Assembly (NCBI GenBank): GCA_031271785.1
Contig: JAISUZ010000072.1
Location: 1-34,841, forward strand
Direction of reading: 5' to 3'
Source: Fibrobacter sp.
Lineage (GTDB): Bacteria > Fibrobacterota > Fibrobacteria > Fibrobacterales > Fibrobacteraceae
DNA length: 34,841 nt
This document shows, one piece after another, positions 1 through 9,429 of the stretch (the first letter of the stretch is position 1; each line of letters starts with the position of its first letter). The notes beneath the pieces are model-generated. The model did not search any database, was not told the origin of the DNA, and saw only the letters and a list, made by a program, of their open reading frames with translations. The translations under genes and the position numbers were made by a program.

Positions 1-1377
<1,377 letters not shown>

Positions 1378-1385
1378 AAGATACG

Positions 1386-1430
1386 TTTTTGCTGCGGAGG
1401 GGGGAATTCTCTGCGCTTCCGCAGCAAAAA
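1386..1430. other. Long inverted repeat between leuB and the RCC1 gene
   Basis: TTTTTGCTGCGGA (1386-1398) is exactly complementary to TCCGCAGCAAAAA (1418-1430), around a 19-base loop. The T-run comes before the stem and the A-run after it on both strands, so it is not a standard intrinsic terminator. It could act as a 3' stabilising hairpin for leuB mRNA. Confidence 0.6.
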
Positions 1431-1450
1431 ACATTTTGCACCGACCGACA

Positions 1451-1456
1451 TATATT
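1451..1456 (+). promoter_or_regulatory. TATATT -10 box of the RCC1-like gene
   Basis: TATATTTG stands 16 bases before the ATG at 1473, with GGAG (1464-1467) as ribosome site between them. The same TATATT hexamer precedes five other genes of this window. No convincing -35 box is visible. Confidence 0.5.
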
Positions 1457-1472
1457 TGTTCATGGAGTTTTT

Positions 1473-2849
1473 ATGCGTTTTGGGTTGTTTAGCCTTATTT
1501 TAATTTGTTCGCTCGCCTTTGCCCAAGTAAAATACACTACAAGCGGTTTTTATTATACCATTGCCGTTCGGGAAGATAATTCGCTTTGGTTATTTGGTCG
1601 CAATAATTTTTATTCTCCGGACACTATTCCTATAGTTGACTCGCCAATACCGTTGGAATTCGGTTCCAACTATACAAGTATAGCTGCTGGAGCTTCAATG
1701 GCGATAGGCATTCAACAAAACGGTTCCTTATGGGGTTGGGGGTTTTATTCTATTTATGCTGATGATTACGACGAAACACCCGATATGGTACGACTAGGAT
1801 TAAAACCAACGCAAATAGGTACCGATACCGATTGGGCGAGTGTGTCGGTTGGTTGCTATCATGTTCTCGCCATTAAAAAAGACAGTTCCTTGTGGGGTTT
1901 CGGTAACGATAGCGATGGAGAACTGGGTACAGGTCGGTTGACTGGCACCAGGGATTTCGTTCCGATAGGTATCGATAAAAACTGGAAACGAATCGCTACC
2001 GCCTGCAGTCGTTCCGTGGCTTTAAAAAGTGATGGCTCTTTGTGGACGTGGGGGAGTAATGGTTATGCGTCATTTCCAATAGAATCTCCCATTCAAATTA
2101 TGGAAAGTTCCGACTGGATCAATGTACAGGTCAATGATCATCTCATTATAGCTCAAAAAAGTGATGGGACTTTATGGTCCTGGGAAAGAAACACGATGTT
2201 TCTTGATTCGTTATCCAATAAGGCTAAAGATACCATTTTCATAAAGCAAATCAGTGCCGATACCGATTGGGCCAGTTTTGTTACGGAACGCAATAGGTTG
2301 ATTATTGCCATTAAAAATAACGGAACTTTATGGGTTTTGGGAAGAAGCAATTTGCCTGTTCTTGGGCTTGGGGAAGAAATTACGGAAGTAACCGCTTTTA
2401 CTCAAATCGGTACGGATACCGATTGGGCAAGCGTTTCGGTGAACTACGGACATTCGGTCGGCGTAAAAAAAGACGGTTCCTTATGGGTATGGGGAAATGT
2501 TCCCACTAAAGGCGATACCGAAAGTTATGAATATTCCGATAAGGGTATTTTCATCGCAATACCAACCTTTGACACCAAATATATTCCAACACGGGTGGAG
2601 TTTCCGGCCACCGCCGCCCTAACCGCTAAAACTTCTTTTGTGCGCAATACGATCCATGCGCAGGTAAACGGCAATCACATTCAAATTAAAAACTTACCGG
2701 CAAATACCGAAGTAGAAGTTTTTGATATTCACGGCAAAAAAATTTATTTTTCCAACACGGTAAACACCGGTTTAAGCGTAAAAGTTTCGGCGAAAGGAAT
2801 TTATGTTATTCGTGCCGGCGGGCAAATATTGCGAGTAGCAGTAAAGTAA
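1473..2849 (+). CDS. Secreted RCC1-repeat protein with C-terminal sorting-like domain
   Basis: This 458-residue exported protein has unknown function. A signal peptide covers residues 1-17 (MRFGLFSLILICSLAFA|Q). Six or seven RCC1-type blades follow, each with the pattern K-DGSLW-WG (for example KKDGSLWVWGN); TDTDWASVSV recurs between blades. RCC1 blades build beta-propellers. The last ~70 residues (QVNGNHIQIKNL, VFDIHGKKIY, KGIYVIRAGG) resemble the Por/type IX secretion C-terminal domain common in FCB bacteria, pointing to the surface or exterior. I chose the ATG at 1473 because it begins the signal peptide and follows GGAG; an upstream in-frame ATG at 1389 lies inside the leuB hairpin. Base composition is visibly more AT-rich than leuB or dnaX, compatible with transfer or relaxed codon use. 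Confidence 0.85.
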   Translation: MRFGLFSLILICSLAFAQVKYTTSGFYYTIAVREDNSLWLFGRNNFYSPDTIPIVDSPIPLEFGSNYTSIAAGASMAIGIQQNGSLWGWGFYSIYADDYDETPDMVRLGLKPTQIGTDTDWASVSVGCYHVLAIKKDSSLWGFGNDSDGELGTGRLTGTRDFVPIGIDKNWKRIATACSRSVALKSDGSLWTWGSNGYASFPIESPIQIMESSDWINVQVNDHLIIAQKSDGTLWSWERNTMFLDSLSNKAKDTIFIKQISADTDWASFVTERNRLIIAIKNNGTLWVLGRSNLPVLGLGEEITEVTAFTQIGTDTDWASVSVNYGHSVGVKKDGSLWVWGNVPTKGDTESYEYSDKGIFIAIPTFDTKYIPTRVEFPATAALTAKTSFVRNTIHAQVNGNHIQIKNLPANTEVEVFDIHGKKIYFSNTVNTGLSVKVSAKGIYVIRAGGQILRVAVK

Positions 2850-2910
2850 CCGGGGCTGCGGAAAACACCGTCGTTCCCGCCGCTTATCATTCCTTTTACT
2901 GAAAATTTTG

Positions 2911-2922
2911 TATTATTGGCGT
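2911..2922 (+). promoter_or_regulatory. Probable leaderless promoter of dnaX
   Basis: TATTAT (2911-2916) is followed by six bases (TGGCGT) and then the ATG at 2923. Transcription would begin at or within one base of the start codon. No Shine-Dalgarno sequence is present. thiG and scpB have the same spacing. Confidence 0.5.
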
Positions 2923-4653
2923 ATGGCATATATTGCAATGGCTCGAAAATGGCGCCCCGAATCTTTCCAGGACATGGTTGGACAAGATCATATCGCCAAA
3001 ACAATTGAAAATGCGATTCAAGGGGGCCGGCTTCACCACGCCTTTTTGTTTACCGGTACCCGCGGGGTGGGTAAAACCTCTTCGGCGCGGATTCTTGCAA
3101 GAACTTTGAATTGTTCCGGCGGAAACCCGCTCTCGCCTTGCGGAAAATGTCCGAGCTGCAAAGATATTTCCGGCGGCACACCGATGGATGTGATTGAAAT
3201 CGATGCCGCAAGCAATACCGGCGTGGACAACATGCGCGATATTCTCGAAAAAACGCAATACACCCCGATGATCGGGAAATACAAGATTTTCGTGATCGAC
3301 GAAGTTCACATGCTTTCCAAAGGCGCTTTCAACGCTCTTTTAAAAACGCTCGAAGAACCGCCGCCGCACGTGATTTTCATTTTCGCCACAACCGAAGTCA
3401 ATAAAGTTCCGCAAACGATTCTTTCCCGCGTGCAGCGCTTTGATTTTAAACGCCTGAGCCCCGAACAAATTTCGGGAAGGCTTCGCTTTATTTGCGAGCA
3501 GGAAGGAATCCAGGCCGACCGCGAAACTCTCGCGCTTTTCGCCGAAAAAGCCGACGGATCCATGCGCGACGCCCTCACCTACTTCGATCAGGTTTACGCT
3601 TTCACCGGGAAAACGATGGACGAAGCTTCCGTGCGGCAGATTCTCGGAATCCCGCCGAACGATCTTTATTTTGAACTGATTCAAGCCATTGCCGACCACC
3701 AGGTAAAAGGCTGTTTCGCCGTCATTGAAAAATCCTATCAAATGGGGCTTGAACTTTCTCCGCTCCTGGACGGGTTTGCAAAATTCTTGCGGAATCTGCT
3801 TTATATTCGCGTCGGCGATGTGGACGCGGAATCCTTAAATATCTCCCCAACCCTTTTCGGTAAACTGCAAAACGCCGTACCCGAAATTTCAAACGGCGAT
3901 ATTCTCCGCATTGCAAAAATGCTCACCGATCTTCAAGGGAGCCTCCGTTACGCAAGCCACCCGCGGCTTCTCGTGGAAACCACACTCGCCCGTATGGCTT
4001 GGCTCGACCGCATAACGGACTTAAAAAAGGCGCTCGCCGCCATGAACTCCCCCACGAACACAGCGGCAAACGCGGATAAAAAAAAAATAACCCCGGCGCC
4101 TAAAGCGCCGCCCGGACCGCCGTCCGCGCCGGAAATGATTCCCGAACCGGAATTTGACCCGGGCGATTTTAAGATTGAATTCGATGAACCGTTCACACCG
4201 GCGGTAGAAGCCGATTCCCGCTACGAGATTTGCGGCAAGTGGCCCCAGATTGTGAAAAACCTTTACCACGATTCCGACAACGGATTTTTCGCTTCAAACC
4301 TCGAGCACACGACTCTCGAACACGGAGATTTTGCGGTCACGCCGTTTCCGCTTACCCTTCGCTTTCCCGCAAAAGCCGCTTTCGGCCACAAAGAAATCAC
4401 CTCGCGGAAAGATTATCAGGAACGTCTCATCCGCATACTGGAAGACCGCCTTCAAACCGTCGTCACCATTCAAATGGAAATCGACTCGGAAACGTCCGGC
4501 GGAAAAACGCCGCGCTCCCCCTGGGAAAAAGACCTCGCCGGCGATCCGGTATTGAAATCGTTTGCCGAAATATTCGAACTCGAACTTTTTGAAACCAAAA
4601 GGCGCTCCCGCGCCGCGGAACCGAGTGAAATCTCCTGTTCCGAAAACGACTAA
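2923..4653 (+). CDS. dnaX: DNA polymerase III subunits gamma and tau
   Basis: This is the clamp-loader ATPase of the replicative polymerase. The 576 residues include Walker A GTRGVGKT (45-52), the zinc-binding Cys set C64, C73, C76 and C79, Walker B VIDEVHML (124-131), and the sensor/arginine region TTEVNKVPQTILSRVQRF. The C-terminal part beyond residue ~385 is Pro- and charge-rich and then forms the tau-specific domains. At codons 386-388 a run of ten A followed by a hairpin may produce a shorter gamma form (separate entry). The start at 2923 gives MAYIAMARKWRP, as in other DnaX proteins; an ATG five codons earlier would precede the likely transcription start. ybaB follows after 17 bases, the common dnaX-ybaB pairing. 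recR, often next, is absent. Confidence 0.97.
   Translation: MAYIAMARKWRPESFQDMVGQDHIAKTIENAIQGGRLHHAFLFTGTRGVGKTSSARILARTLNCSGGNPLSPCGKCPSCKDISGGTPMDVIEIDAASNTGVDNMRDILEKTQYTPMIGKYKIFVIDEVHMLSKGAFNALLKTLEEPPPHVIFIFATTEVNKVPQTILSRVQRFDFKRLSPEQISGRLRFICEQEGIQADRETLALFAEKADGSMRDALTYFDQVYAFTGKTMDEASVRQILGIPPNDLYFELIQAIADHQVKGCFAVIEKSYQMGLELSPLLDGFAKFLRNLLYIRVGDVDAESLNISPTLFGKLQNAVPEISNGDILRIAKMLTDLQGSLRYASHPRLLVETTLARMAWLDRITDLKKALAAMNSPTNTAANADKKKITPAPKAPPGPPSAPEMIPEPEFDPGDFKIEFDEPFTPAVEADSRYEICGKWPQIVKNLYHDSDNGFFASNLEHTTLEHGDFAVTPFPLTLRFPAKAAFGHKEITSRKDYQERLIRILEDRLQTVVTIQMEIDSETSGGKTPRSPWEKDLAGDPVLKSFAEIFELELFETKRRSRAAEPSEISCSEND
4078..4110 (+). promoter_or_regulatory. Candidate dnaX slippage/frameshift site (A10 plus hairpin)
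   Basis: Ten consecutive A (4078-4087) cover codons K386-K388. Six bases later CGGCGC (4094-4099) pairs with GCGCCG (4105-4110) around a five-base loop. A -1 shift leads to a TAA at 4101-4103 and a protein of about 393 residues. A +1 shift meets TAA at 4088 and gives about 388 residues. Known dnaX genes make gamma by ribosomal frameshifting (E. coli) or by RNA polymerase slippage on an A-run (Thermus). Position, spacing and stops fit either. Confidence 0.7.
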
Positions 4654-4670
4654 AATCAAAGGAACCGCTT

Positions 4671-4979
4671 ATGAACATGCAGAAAATGCTGAAAGATTTG
4701 CAAAAAATGCAATCCAAAATGAATAAAGCTCAAACCGAGCTCAAAGCCCAAACTTACGAAGCGGAAGCCGGCGGCGGCATGGTAAAAGTGGTCCTCAACG
4801 GACAAGGAATCATGACCTCCATCAAAATCAACCCCGATGCCGTGGACAAAGACGATGTGGAAGCGCTCGAAGACCTCGTGATGGCAGCCGTCAACGCCGC
4901 CATGAAGAAAAAAGAAGAAGCCGCCGAAGACAGCATGAACGAACTCACGCAAGGCTTCAAAATGCCGGGTCTCATGTAA
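4671..4979 (+). CDS. YbaB/EbfC family nucleoid-associated protein
   Basis: This small DNA-binding protein of 102 residues is a typical length for the YbaB/EbfC family, whose dimers bind DNA and affect nucleoid structure. The N-terminal 20 residues are rich in Met, Lys and Gln (MNMQKMLKDLQKMQSKMNKA), forming the long helix of the family. The middle holds the family pattern GGGMVKVVLNGQG followed by KINPDAV, then a charged helix. It lies 17 bases after dnaX and is probably co-transcribed. Ribosome site AAAGGA (4658-4663) is 8 bases before the ATG. Confidence 0.93.
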   Translation: MNMQKMLKDLQKMQSKMNKAQTELKAQTYEAEAGGGMVKVVLNGQGIMTSIKINPDAVDKDDVEALEDLVMAAVNAAMKKKEEAAEDSMNELTQGFKMPGLM

Positions 4980-5004
4980 ACCGCACAACGTTCCTTATTT
5001 TTTT

Positions 5005-5120
5005 GGGGGCTCCCTCCATTGTATTCCGGGACCGGGCTTGCATTTTTGGGGCGCTAAAGCACCTCCAAAAACGGAGCCGCGAAAGCGTCTCCGCAGTTTC
5101 TGTCGCATCCCTGCCCCAAA
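5005..5120 (+). repeat. Family B structured repeat, copy B1
   Basis: This element fills the gap between the converging ends of ybaB and thiH. It consists of ordered hairpins. H0 is GG-C-TCCC/GGGA-CC. H1 is TTTTTGG plus GGCGCT against AGCACC plus CCAAAAA, with one bulged T. H2 is CGGAG-CGC-GAAA-GCG-CTCCG (5072-5093), closing on a GNRA-type GAAA loop. H3 is CAG-TTT-CTG (5094-5102). Copies B2 and B3 keep the same hairpins with different but complementary bases. It probably serves as a shared 3'-end structure. Confidence 0.75.
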
Positions 5121-6242
5121 TCAAAGCGCGTCTAAGGAAGGATCCCAGTCTTTCCAAACTACTTCGTAACCGTTTTCCCGAACCACTTTGCAAACTTCTT
5201 CGGGAGTGCGGTCGTCGTTAATCACAAACTGCGGTAATTCCGTTTTAGACAAACTATAACCTCCGGGATCGGTTCTCGAACCCGCCGAAATAGAAGTAAT
5301 TCCAAGGCGGATCGCGTGATCCCGGAACCGGGGAGATTCCCGCGTACTCAACGAAAGTTCCACATCCGGATCGAATAAGCGGTAAGCACAAATTAACTGA
5401 ATCAATTCGCGGTCGGTTTGAATGTTTTTCTGATCTTCAAGGCCGGCGTGAGGGCGAAGCCTCGGGAACGAAATGGAAAACCGGGTTTTCCAATATTTTT
5501 TTTCAAGATAGCGCAAATGGAGAGCCGTAAAAAACGAATCCGTTCTCCAGTCTTCAAGCCCGATCAGGCAGCCGATACCGCATTTGCGGATTCCCGCTTC
5601 ACAAATGCGGTCCGGCGTATCCATGCGGTAAGAAAAAATGCTCTTTTTCCCGGCAAGATGATACTTCCGGTAATTTTCCCGGTGATAGGTTTCCTGATAA
5701 ACCAGCACGGCGGAAACGCCTTCACTTGCAAGAACCGAATATTCCTCAACGCCCATGGGCTGCACTTCGATAGAAAGGTGTTTAAAATAAGGTTTGCACA
5801 AACGAACGGCATGGCGCAAATACTCAAACCCGCTTGTCCGCGCGTCTTCGCCGGTCACGAGCAGCAAATGCTCAAAAGGGGTTTCCTTAATGACTTTAAT
5901 TTCGGAAAGGATTTCAAGATCGCTCAGCGTGCGGCGTTCCAACTCTTTGTTCAAATGACTGAATCCGCAATAAGTGCAGCAGTTGGAACACTCATTGGAA
6001 AGATAAAGCGGGATATACATTTGCATGGTATTCCCAAACCGTTTGAGCGTAAGGGCGCGGCTTTTCTGCGCCATTTCCTCTAACCGCGGGAGCGCGGCTT
6101 CGGAAATCAGCGCCATAAAATCTTCCAAATCAAGCGGTGATTTTTTCGAGAGAGCGCGATCCACGTCGGAAAGCGTTTTGGAATAAATCCGCTGCTGAAT
6201 TTCATCCCAGTCAAACCGGGCATGATATTCGTTAAAAGTCAT
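5121..6242 (-). CDS. thiH: 2-iminoacetate synthase (tyrosine lyase), radical SAM
   Basis: Cytoplasmic radical SAM enzyme that cleaves tyrosine to dehydroglycine (2-iminoacetate) and p-cresol, supplying the glycine-derived part of the thiamine thiazole. It has 373 residues, as usual for ThiH. The [4Fe-4S] motif CxxxCxxC is C85, C89 and C92 (ECSNCCTYCGF). Other signatures are LLLVTGEDARTS, SIEVQPM, YQETYHRENYRKYH, IGCLIGLEDWRTD, SISFPRLRPH and LSTRESPRFRD. Oxygen-using bacteria often use ThiO instead, so ThiH fits an anaerobe. The start is one base after the thiG stop, so the pair is translationally linked. The 3' end abuts repeat B1. The enzyme works with ThiG and sulfur carrier ThiS; thiS is not in the window. 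Confidence 0.96.
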   Translation of the reverse strand: MTFNEYHARFDWDEIQQRIYSKTLSDVDRALSKKSPLDLEDFMALISEAALPRLEEMAQKSRALTLKRFGNTMQMYIPLYLSNECSNCCTYCGFSHLNKELERRTLSDLEILSEIKVIKETPFEHLLLVTGEDARTSGFEYLRHAVRLCKPYFKHLSIEVQPMGVEEYSVLASEGVSAVLVYQETYHRENYRKYHLAGKKSIFSYRMDTPDRICEAGIRKCGIGCLIGLEDWRTDSFFTALHLRYLEKKYWKTRFSISFPRLRPHAGLEDQKNIQTDRELIQLICAYRLFDPDVELSLSTRESPRFRDHAIRLGITSISAGSRTDPGGYSLSKTELPQFVINDDRTPEEVCKVVRENGYEVVWKDWDPSLDAL

Positions 6243-6243
6243 G

Positions 6244-7011
6244 TTACAAATCCAAAAAAGAAGTCAAAGGACTCGAAGCCGCCGCGCGTGACGCCGTCGG
6301 AAGCCCCGTTTCATACGCGCGGCGGCCGGCCGCCACCGCGTCTCGAAAACATTCCCCCATCGCTTCCGGGTTCCCGGCAACGGCGATCGCCGTATTCACA
6401 AGGCAGGCGTCCGCGCCCATCTCCATCGCGGCACACGCGTGCGAGGGCGCGCCGAGCCCCGCGTCGATCACCACGGGAACATTACTTTGTTCGATAATAA
6501 TTTCAAGCATGGAACGCGTTTGAAGCCCGGAATTACTCCCGATCGGAGCGGCAAGCGGCATGACCGCCGCCGTTCCCGCCTCTTCAAGCCGCTTGCATAA
6601 AACAGGATCTGCCTGAATGTAAGGAAGCACCACAAAACCATCTTTCACAAGAATCTCCGCCGCCTTTAACGTTTCCACGGGATCGGGAAGCAAATAACGC
6701 GGGTCCGGGTGAATCTCCAGCTTCAGCCAGGAGGTACCGAGAGCCTCGCGCGCCATGTGAGCGGCAAATACCGCTTCTTTGGCATCGCGCGCGCCGGAAG
6801 TATTCGGGAGTAAAATGCCTTTAAAACCGCGAAGCGCACTTAAAATCGAGTCTTCTTTTTTTTGAAGATCCATCCGTTTCAGCGCAACAGTCACCATCTC
6901 TGTTTCCGAAGAAGCGACCGCTTTCATCATCATTTCCGGAGAACCGAATTTTCCGGTACCTAAAAAGAGCCTCGATTGAAACTGCCTGCCGCCGATTTCC
7001 AAATTTTTCAT
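6244..7011 (-). CDS. thiG: Thiazole synthase
   Basis: Condenses deoxyxylulose 5-phosphate, 2-iminoacetate and sulfur from ThiS thiocarboxylate into the thiazole phosphate of thiamine. The 255-residue TIM-barrel enzyme has the expected length. The Schiff-base lysine is probably K97 in WLKLEIHPD. Further family motifs are [76 protein letters not shown] and AGRRAYETG. It is the first gene of thiG-thiH. The start codon lies six bases after a TATATT box, so there is no room for a TPP riboswitch in a 5' leader; regulation, if any, must act elsewhere. Normal thiazole loci also hold thiS and thiF, which are not seen here. Confidence 0.96.
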   Translation of the reverse strand: MKNLEIGGRQFQSRLFLGTGKFGSPEMMMKAVASSETEMVTVALKRMDLQKKEDSILSALRGFKGILLPNTSGARDAKEAVFAAHMAREALGTSWLKLEIHPDPRYLLPDPVETLKAAEILVKDGFVVLPYIQADPVLCKRLEEAGTAAVMPLAAPIGSNSGLQTRSMLEIIIEQSNVPVVIDAGLGAPSHACAAMEMGADACLVNTAIAVAGNPEAMGECFRDAVAAGRRAYETGLPTASRAAASSPLTSFLDL

Positions 7012-7023
7012 GACCCAAATATA
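7012..7023 (-). promoter_or_regulatory. Probable leaderless promoter of thiG
   Basis: Read on the minus strand, TATATT (7023-7018) is followed by TGGGTC and then the ATG at 7011. A start of transcription six or seven bases after the box falls on the start codon. No Shine-Dalgarno sequence is present. Confidence 0.5.
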
Positions 7024-7291
7024 GTAACAGCGGATTCTCCCGGCTTTATGAAAAAAGTTTGATCGTTCGATGCAATTACGGAATTACGAGATAAACTCAA
7101 GCATTGCATTCCATTTTCCGGTGAGAAATAATACAGATGAGATCCGGATAACCGTGAGCGATACTCTCGCTGTGACAGAAGCGGGTTTTTCCGCCCTAAA
7201 ACCGGGTCACCCCTACTGTCGTTATTGTTATGTTCAAATCAAAATCGTATCACCAAATCTGTCATGCTGATCCTGAAATAAATTCAGGATG
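7024..7291. other. Intergenic stretch without recognisable gene
   Basis: I see no supported gene in these 268 bases. Short ORFs exist in several frames, but none has a ribosome site or recognisable family. A small inverted repeat, ATCCTGAA/TTCAGGAT (7270-7290), preceded by GTCATGCTG, looks like a REP-type palindrome. Confidence 0.5.
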
Positions 7292-7292
7292 T
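7260..7292 (+). repeat. REP-like palindrome
   Basis: GTCATGCTG precedes ATCCTGAA-ATAAA-TTCAGGAT, a near-perfect hairpin. Similar GTCATGCTGA-headed palindromes are widespread extragenic repeats in bacteria (general knowledge). Only this copy is obvious in the window; a GGATGAC-type palindrome occurs inside repeat A3. Confidence 0.45.
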
Positions 7293-7475
7293 TTTGCACA
7301 TCTATTAAGTTCGCACTTGCATGTAAGATTTTCCAAATGTGTGCCGCTACCTAGTTGCGCATCAATGAAGTTGTACTTTCATGTAAAACTTTCCAAATCT
7401 GCGCCGCTGCTTAGTTGCACATCTATTAAGTTCGCACTTGCATGTAAGATTTTCCAAATGTGTGCCGCCACTTGG
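7292..7475 (+). repeat. Three tandem copies of a ~60-base unit
   Basis: The unit contains CATCTATTAAGTTCGCACTT, then GCATGTAAGATTTTCCAAAT and GTGTGCCGC. Copies begin near 7292, 7353 and 7413, with periods of 61 and 60 bases. Copies 1 and 3 are almost identical while copy 2 differs at about ten positions. The odd period shifts the frame between copies, so it is unlikely to encode a repeat protein. Part of the unit (GTACTTGCATGAAAG) recurs at 15049-15063 beside a family C element. Confidence 0.8.
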
Positions 7476-7501
7476 TGAGACAAATTTTCAGGCTGGAAGC
7501 T

Positions 7502-7669
7502 GCTCCAATTTGTCCCAAAGCGTTGGAATCGCGCGAACATTGCGTGAGGCAGGCGGAGGGTGCGCGCGAAGCGCGCAGTGCGCAGCACCGACCGGAGGGC
7601 AGCCCGGAGACACGCCGACCCGGCGCGGTTTTCATGCCGGTAAGTGTATGGACGCGCCGGGGCACGCCC
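7502..7669 (+). repeat. Family A modular hairpin repeat, copy A2
   Basis: This complete copy has a 5' extension (GCTCCAATTTGTCCC up to GCGAACATT, 7502-7540) that is shared with A4 but absent from A3. It has the TGCGCGC-GAA-GCGCGCA hairpin, the compact GTGC-GCA-GCAC hairpin, GGG-CAG-CCC, and the terminal stem CCGGCGCG/CGCGCCGG with an unpaired ~25-base loop. It lies between the start of thiG and the end of phoR. ORFs drawn across it encode Arg/Ala-rich peptides and are not credible genes. Confidence 0.85.
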
Positions 7670-7712
7670 TTCCCTATTCATTCGGATTTGAAATTTTTGA
7701 TACGATTATACA

Positions 7713-7740
7713 GAAAATCCCGGAGCACCTCCGGGATAAC
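7713..7740 (-). terminator. Intrinsic terminator of the pst-pho operon
   Basis: On the minus strand a perfect nine-base stem, ATCCCGGAG/CTCCGGGAT (7737-7717), with loop GTG is followed by TTTTC. It lies 23 bases beyond the phoR stop codon. Confidence 0.8.
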
Positions 7741-7763
7741 AGTCCTTCGGACAAAGGATGAGA

Positions 7764-9428
7764 TCACATAAACCGGACGTTGATTTCGGTGCCGGAGCCC
7801 AGTTCGGATTTTAATGTGATTTTGGCGTGGTGTTTTTCGGCGATATGTTTGACGATAGCGAGCCCGAGCCCTGTGCCGCCGGTTTCTTTGGAACGGCTTT
7901 TGTCCACGCGGTAAAAGCGTTCAAAGATGCGGGAGCGGTTTTCTTCCGGTATTCCGATTCCCGAATCCCGGACGGTAATGCCGCCGTTTCCCACGAGAAT
8001 TACGACTTCGCCGTTTTCCTTGTTGTAGCGAATGGCGTTATCGGTGAGGTTATAAATCATTTCATGAATCATCAGGTAATTCCCGCGCACTACCGTGTCG
8101 GGGCTTTCGATCCGGAAGCGTACGCCTTTTTTCTCGGCCGAGGGGAGCAACAGCATTTTCACTTCTTCGGCGACTTGCCGCAAATTCACATTTTCCGATT
8201 CAAGTAAAAATCCCGAACTTTCATCGAGTTCCGATAATTTGATAATATCTTCGCTGAGGCGGATCAAGCGCGCGCATTCTCTCCGGATGCGCGAAGCAAA
8301 CAGCGGGAGGTCTTCTTTGTCGGCCATGTTATTCTCAATGATTTCCGCATAGCCGGATATAACCGTGAGCGGCGTTTTCAATTCATGAGAGACATTGGCC
8401 GTAAATTCGATTTTCATTTGTTCCAAACGGTGCTTTTCCGTGTTGTCTATCAAAAGACAAAGCACACCCGAAATCTCGCCCGATTCGGTAACGGGGCTTA
8501 CGATCAACTGAAAATACTTTCCTTGAATTTCCAATTCGTCAAGCGCTTTTTCTCCGCGAAGTCCTTGCTGAATGCTGTGAAAAAACGCGGGATGGCGCGT
8601 GTAATGAAAAATGTTTTCCCCGGGCCTGTCTTCGGTGATCGACAATATCCGTTTTGCTTCGTCGTTGATTAAAGAAATATGTTTTCTCGAATCCAAAAGG
8701 AAAAATCCTTCGGCAATATTTTGTATGAGTACGGAGAGCCGTTCATGTTCCAAGTTCAAATTCCGGATGTGTTTTTGTATGCGGCGGTTTTGTTTCCGGA
8801 TTTTGGTGAGGAACGGGAGTAATTCCGAGTAACGCACAACTTCTTTGTTTAACGGGACATTTTCTTCGACATTTTCTGCGATGCGTTCGATCGGTTTTAA
8901 GAAACGCCGCGTTAAAATAAAGGCGATCAAAACGGAAATCAGGAAAATAGCGATCACCAAAGGAAGCAGATAAATGATCATGCCGGGGTAAAGCCCCCAA
9001 ACGCTTTCCTCCCGGATCGAAAGCCGGATAATAGAATTGTCTTTATTTTTTAATGCGTAATAATAAACTTTGGTTCGTAAGGTTTCCGATTTACGGAAAC
9101 TTTCTCCCTCTCCGGATTTGATTGCATTTAAAATTTCGGTACGGTCTCCGTGATGCGTCATATCACGTTCATTGATATCGGTATCAACCAGTACTTTTCC
9201 TTCCGGGGAAATAAACGTCATGCGGAGCTGTAAAAACAAAGGATCGTTTTTATCGGGCAGTGCCTTTGAAGAATCATAGCGCTGCGAAAGGTTGTGAGTA
9301 AGCGCTTTCAAATCCTTCCGGAGTTTATCTTCACGATGTTTGAAAAGTGCGGAAGAAGTTAAAACAAGCGAAAATATCGCCGCAAAAAAACCTATAAAAA
9401 AGAGATAAAAGCCGATTCGTTTTTTCAT
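7764..9428 (-). CDS. phoR: Phosphate regulon sensor histidine kinase PhoR
   Basis: Inner-membrane sensor kinase of 554 residues that phosphorylates PhoB when phosphate is scarce. Transmembrane segments lie at about 7-27 and 149-173, enclosing a ~120-residue extracytoplasmic region. A linker is followed by a PAS domain (~230-330). The DHp helix has FTANVSHELKTPLT with phosphoacceptor H348. The ATPase domain has N-box NLTDNAIRYN (460-469), G1 DSGIGIP and G2 GTGLGLAIVKH. E. coli PhoR has a minimal periplasmic part; the larger loop here resembles PhoR/PnpS of Gram-positives and FCB bacteria. It starts one base after the phoB stop and is the last gene of the operon, before a clear terminator. Context with PhoU and Pst makes the assignment firm. 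Confidence 0.94.
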   Translation of the reverse strand: MKKRIGFYLFFIGFFAAIFSLVLTSSALFKHREDKLRKDLKALTHNLSQRYDSSKALPDKNDPLFLQLRMTFISPEGKVLVDTDINERDMTHHGDRTEILNAIKSGEGESFRKSETLRTKVYYYALKNKDNSIIRLSIREESVWGLYPGMIIYLLPLVIAIFLISVLIAFILTRRFLKPIERIAENVEENVPLNKEVVRYSELLPFLTKIRKQNRRIQKHIRNLNLEHERLSVLIQNIAEGFFLLDSRKHISLINDEAKRILSITEDRPGENIFHYTRHPAFFHSIQQGLRGEKALDELEIQGKYFQLIVSPVTESGEISGVLCLLIDNTEKHRLEQMKIEFTANVSHELKTPLTVISGYAEIIENNMADKEDLPLFASRIRRECARLIRLSEDIIKLSELDESSGFLLESENVNLRQVAEEVKMLLLPSAEKKGVRFRIESPDTVVRGNYLMIHEMIYNLTDNAIRYNKENGEVVILVGNGGITVRDSGIGIPEENRSRIFERFYRVDKSRSKETGGTGLGLAIVKHIAEKHHAKITLKSELGSGTEINVRFM

Positions 9429-9429
9429 T

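Noticed and set aside
1386-1430. Intrinsic terminator of leuB
   Set aside because: Neither strand has a T-run after the stem; the T and A runs are on the wrong sides.
7012-7060. TPP riboswitch before thiG
   Set aside because: The -10 box is six bases from the ATG, leaving no leader, and no THI-box-like sequence is seen.
7292-7475. CRISPR-like array
   Set aside because: The three units are contiguous, with no unique spacers between repeats, and no cas genes are present.
7230-7771. Overlapping ORFs across the tandem repeats and repeat A2
   Set aside because: Frames follow repeat sequence, are shifted by the 61/60 period, and match no family.
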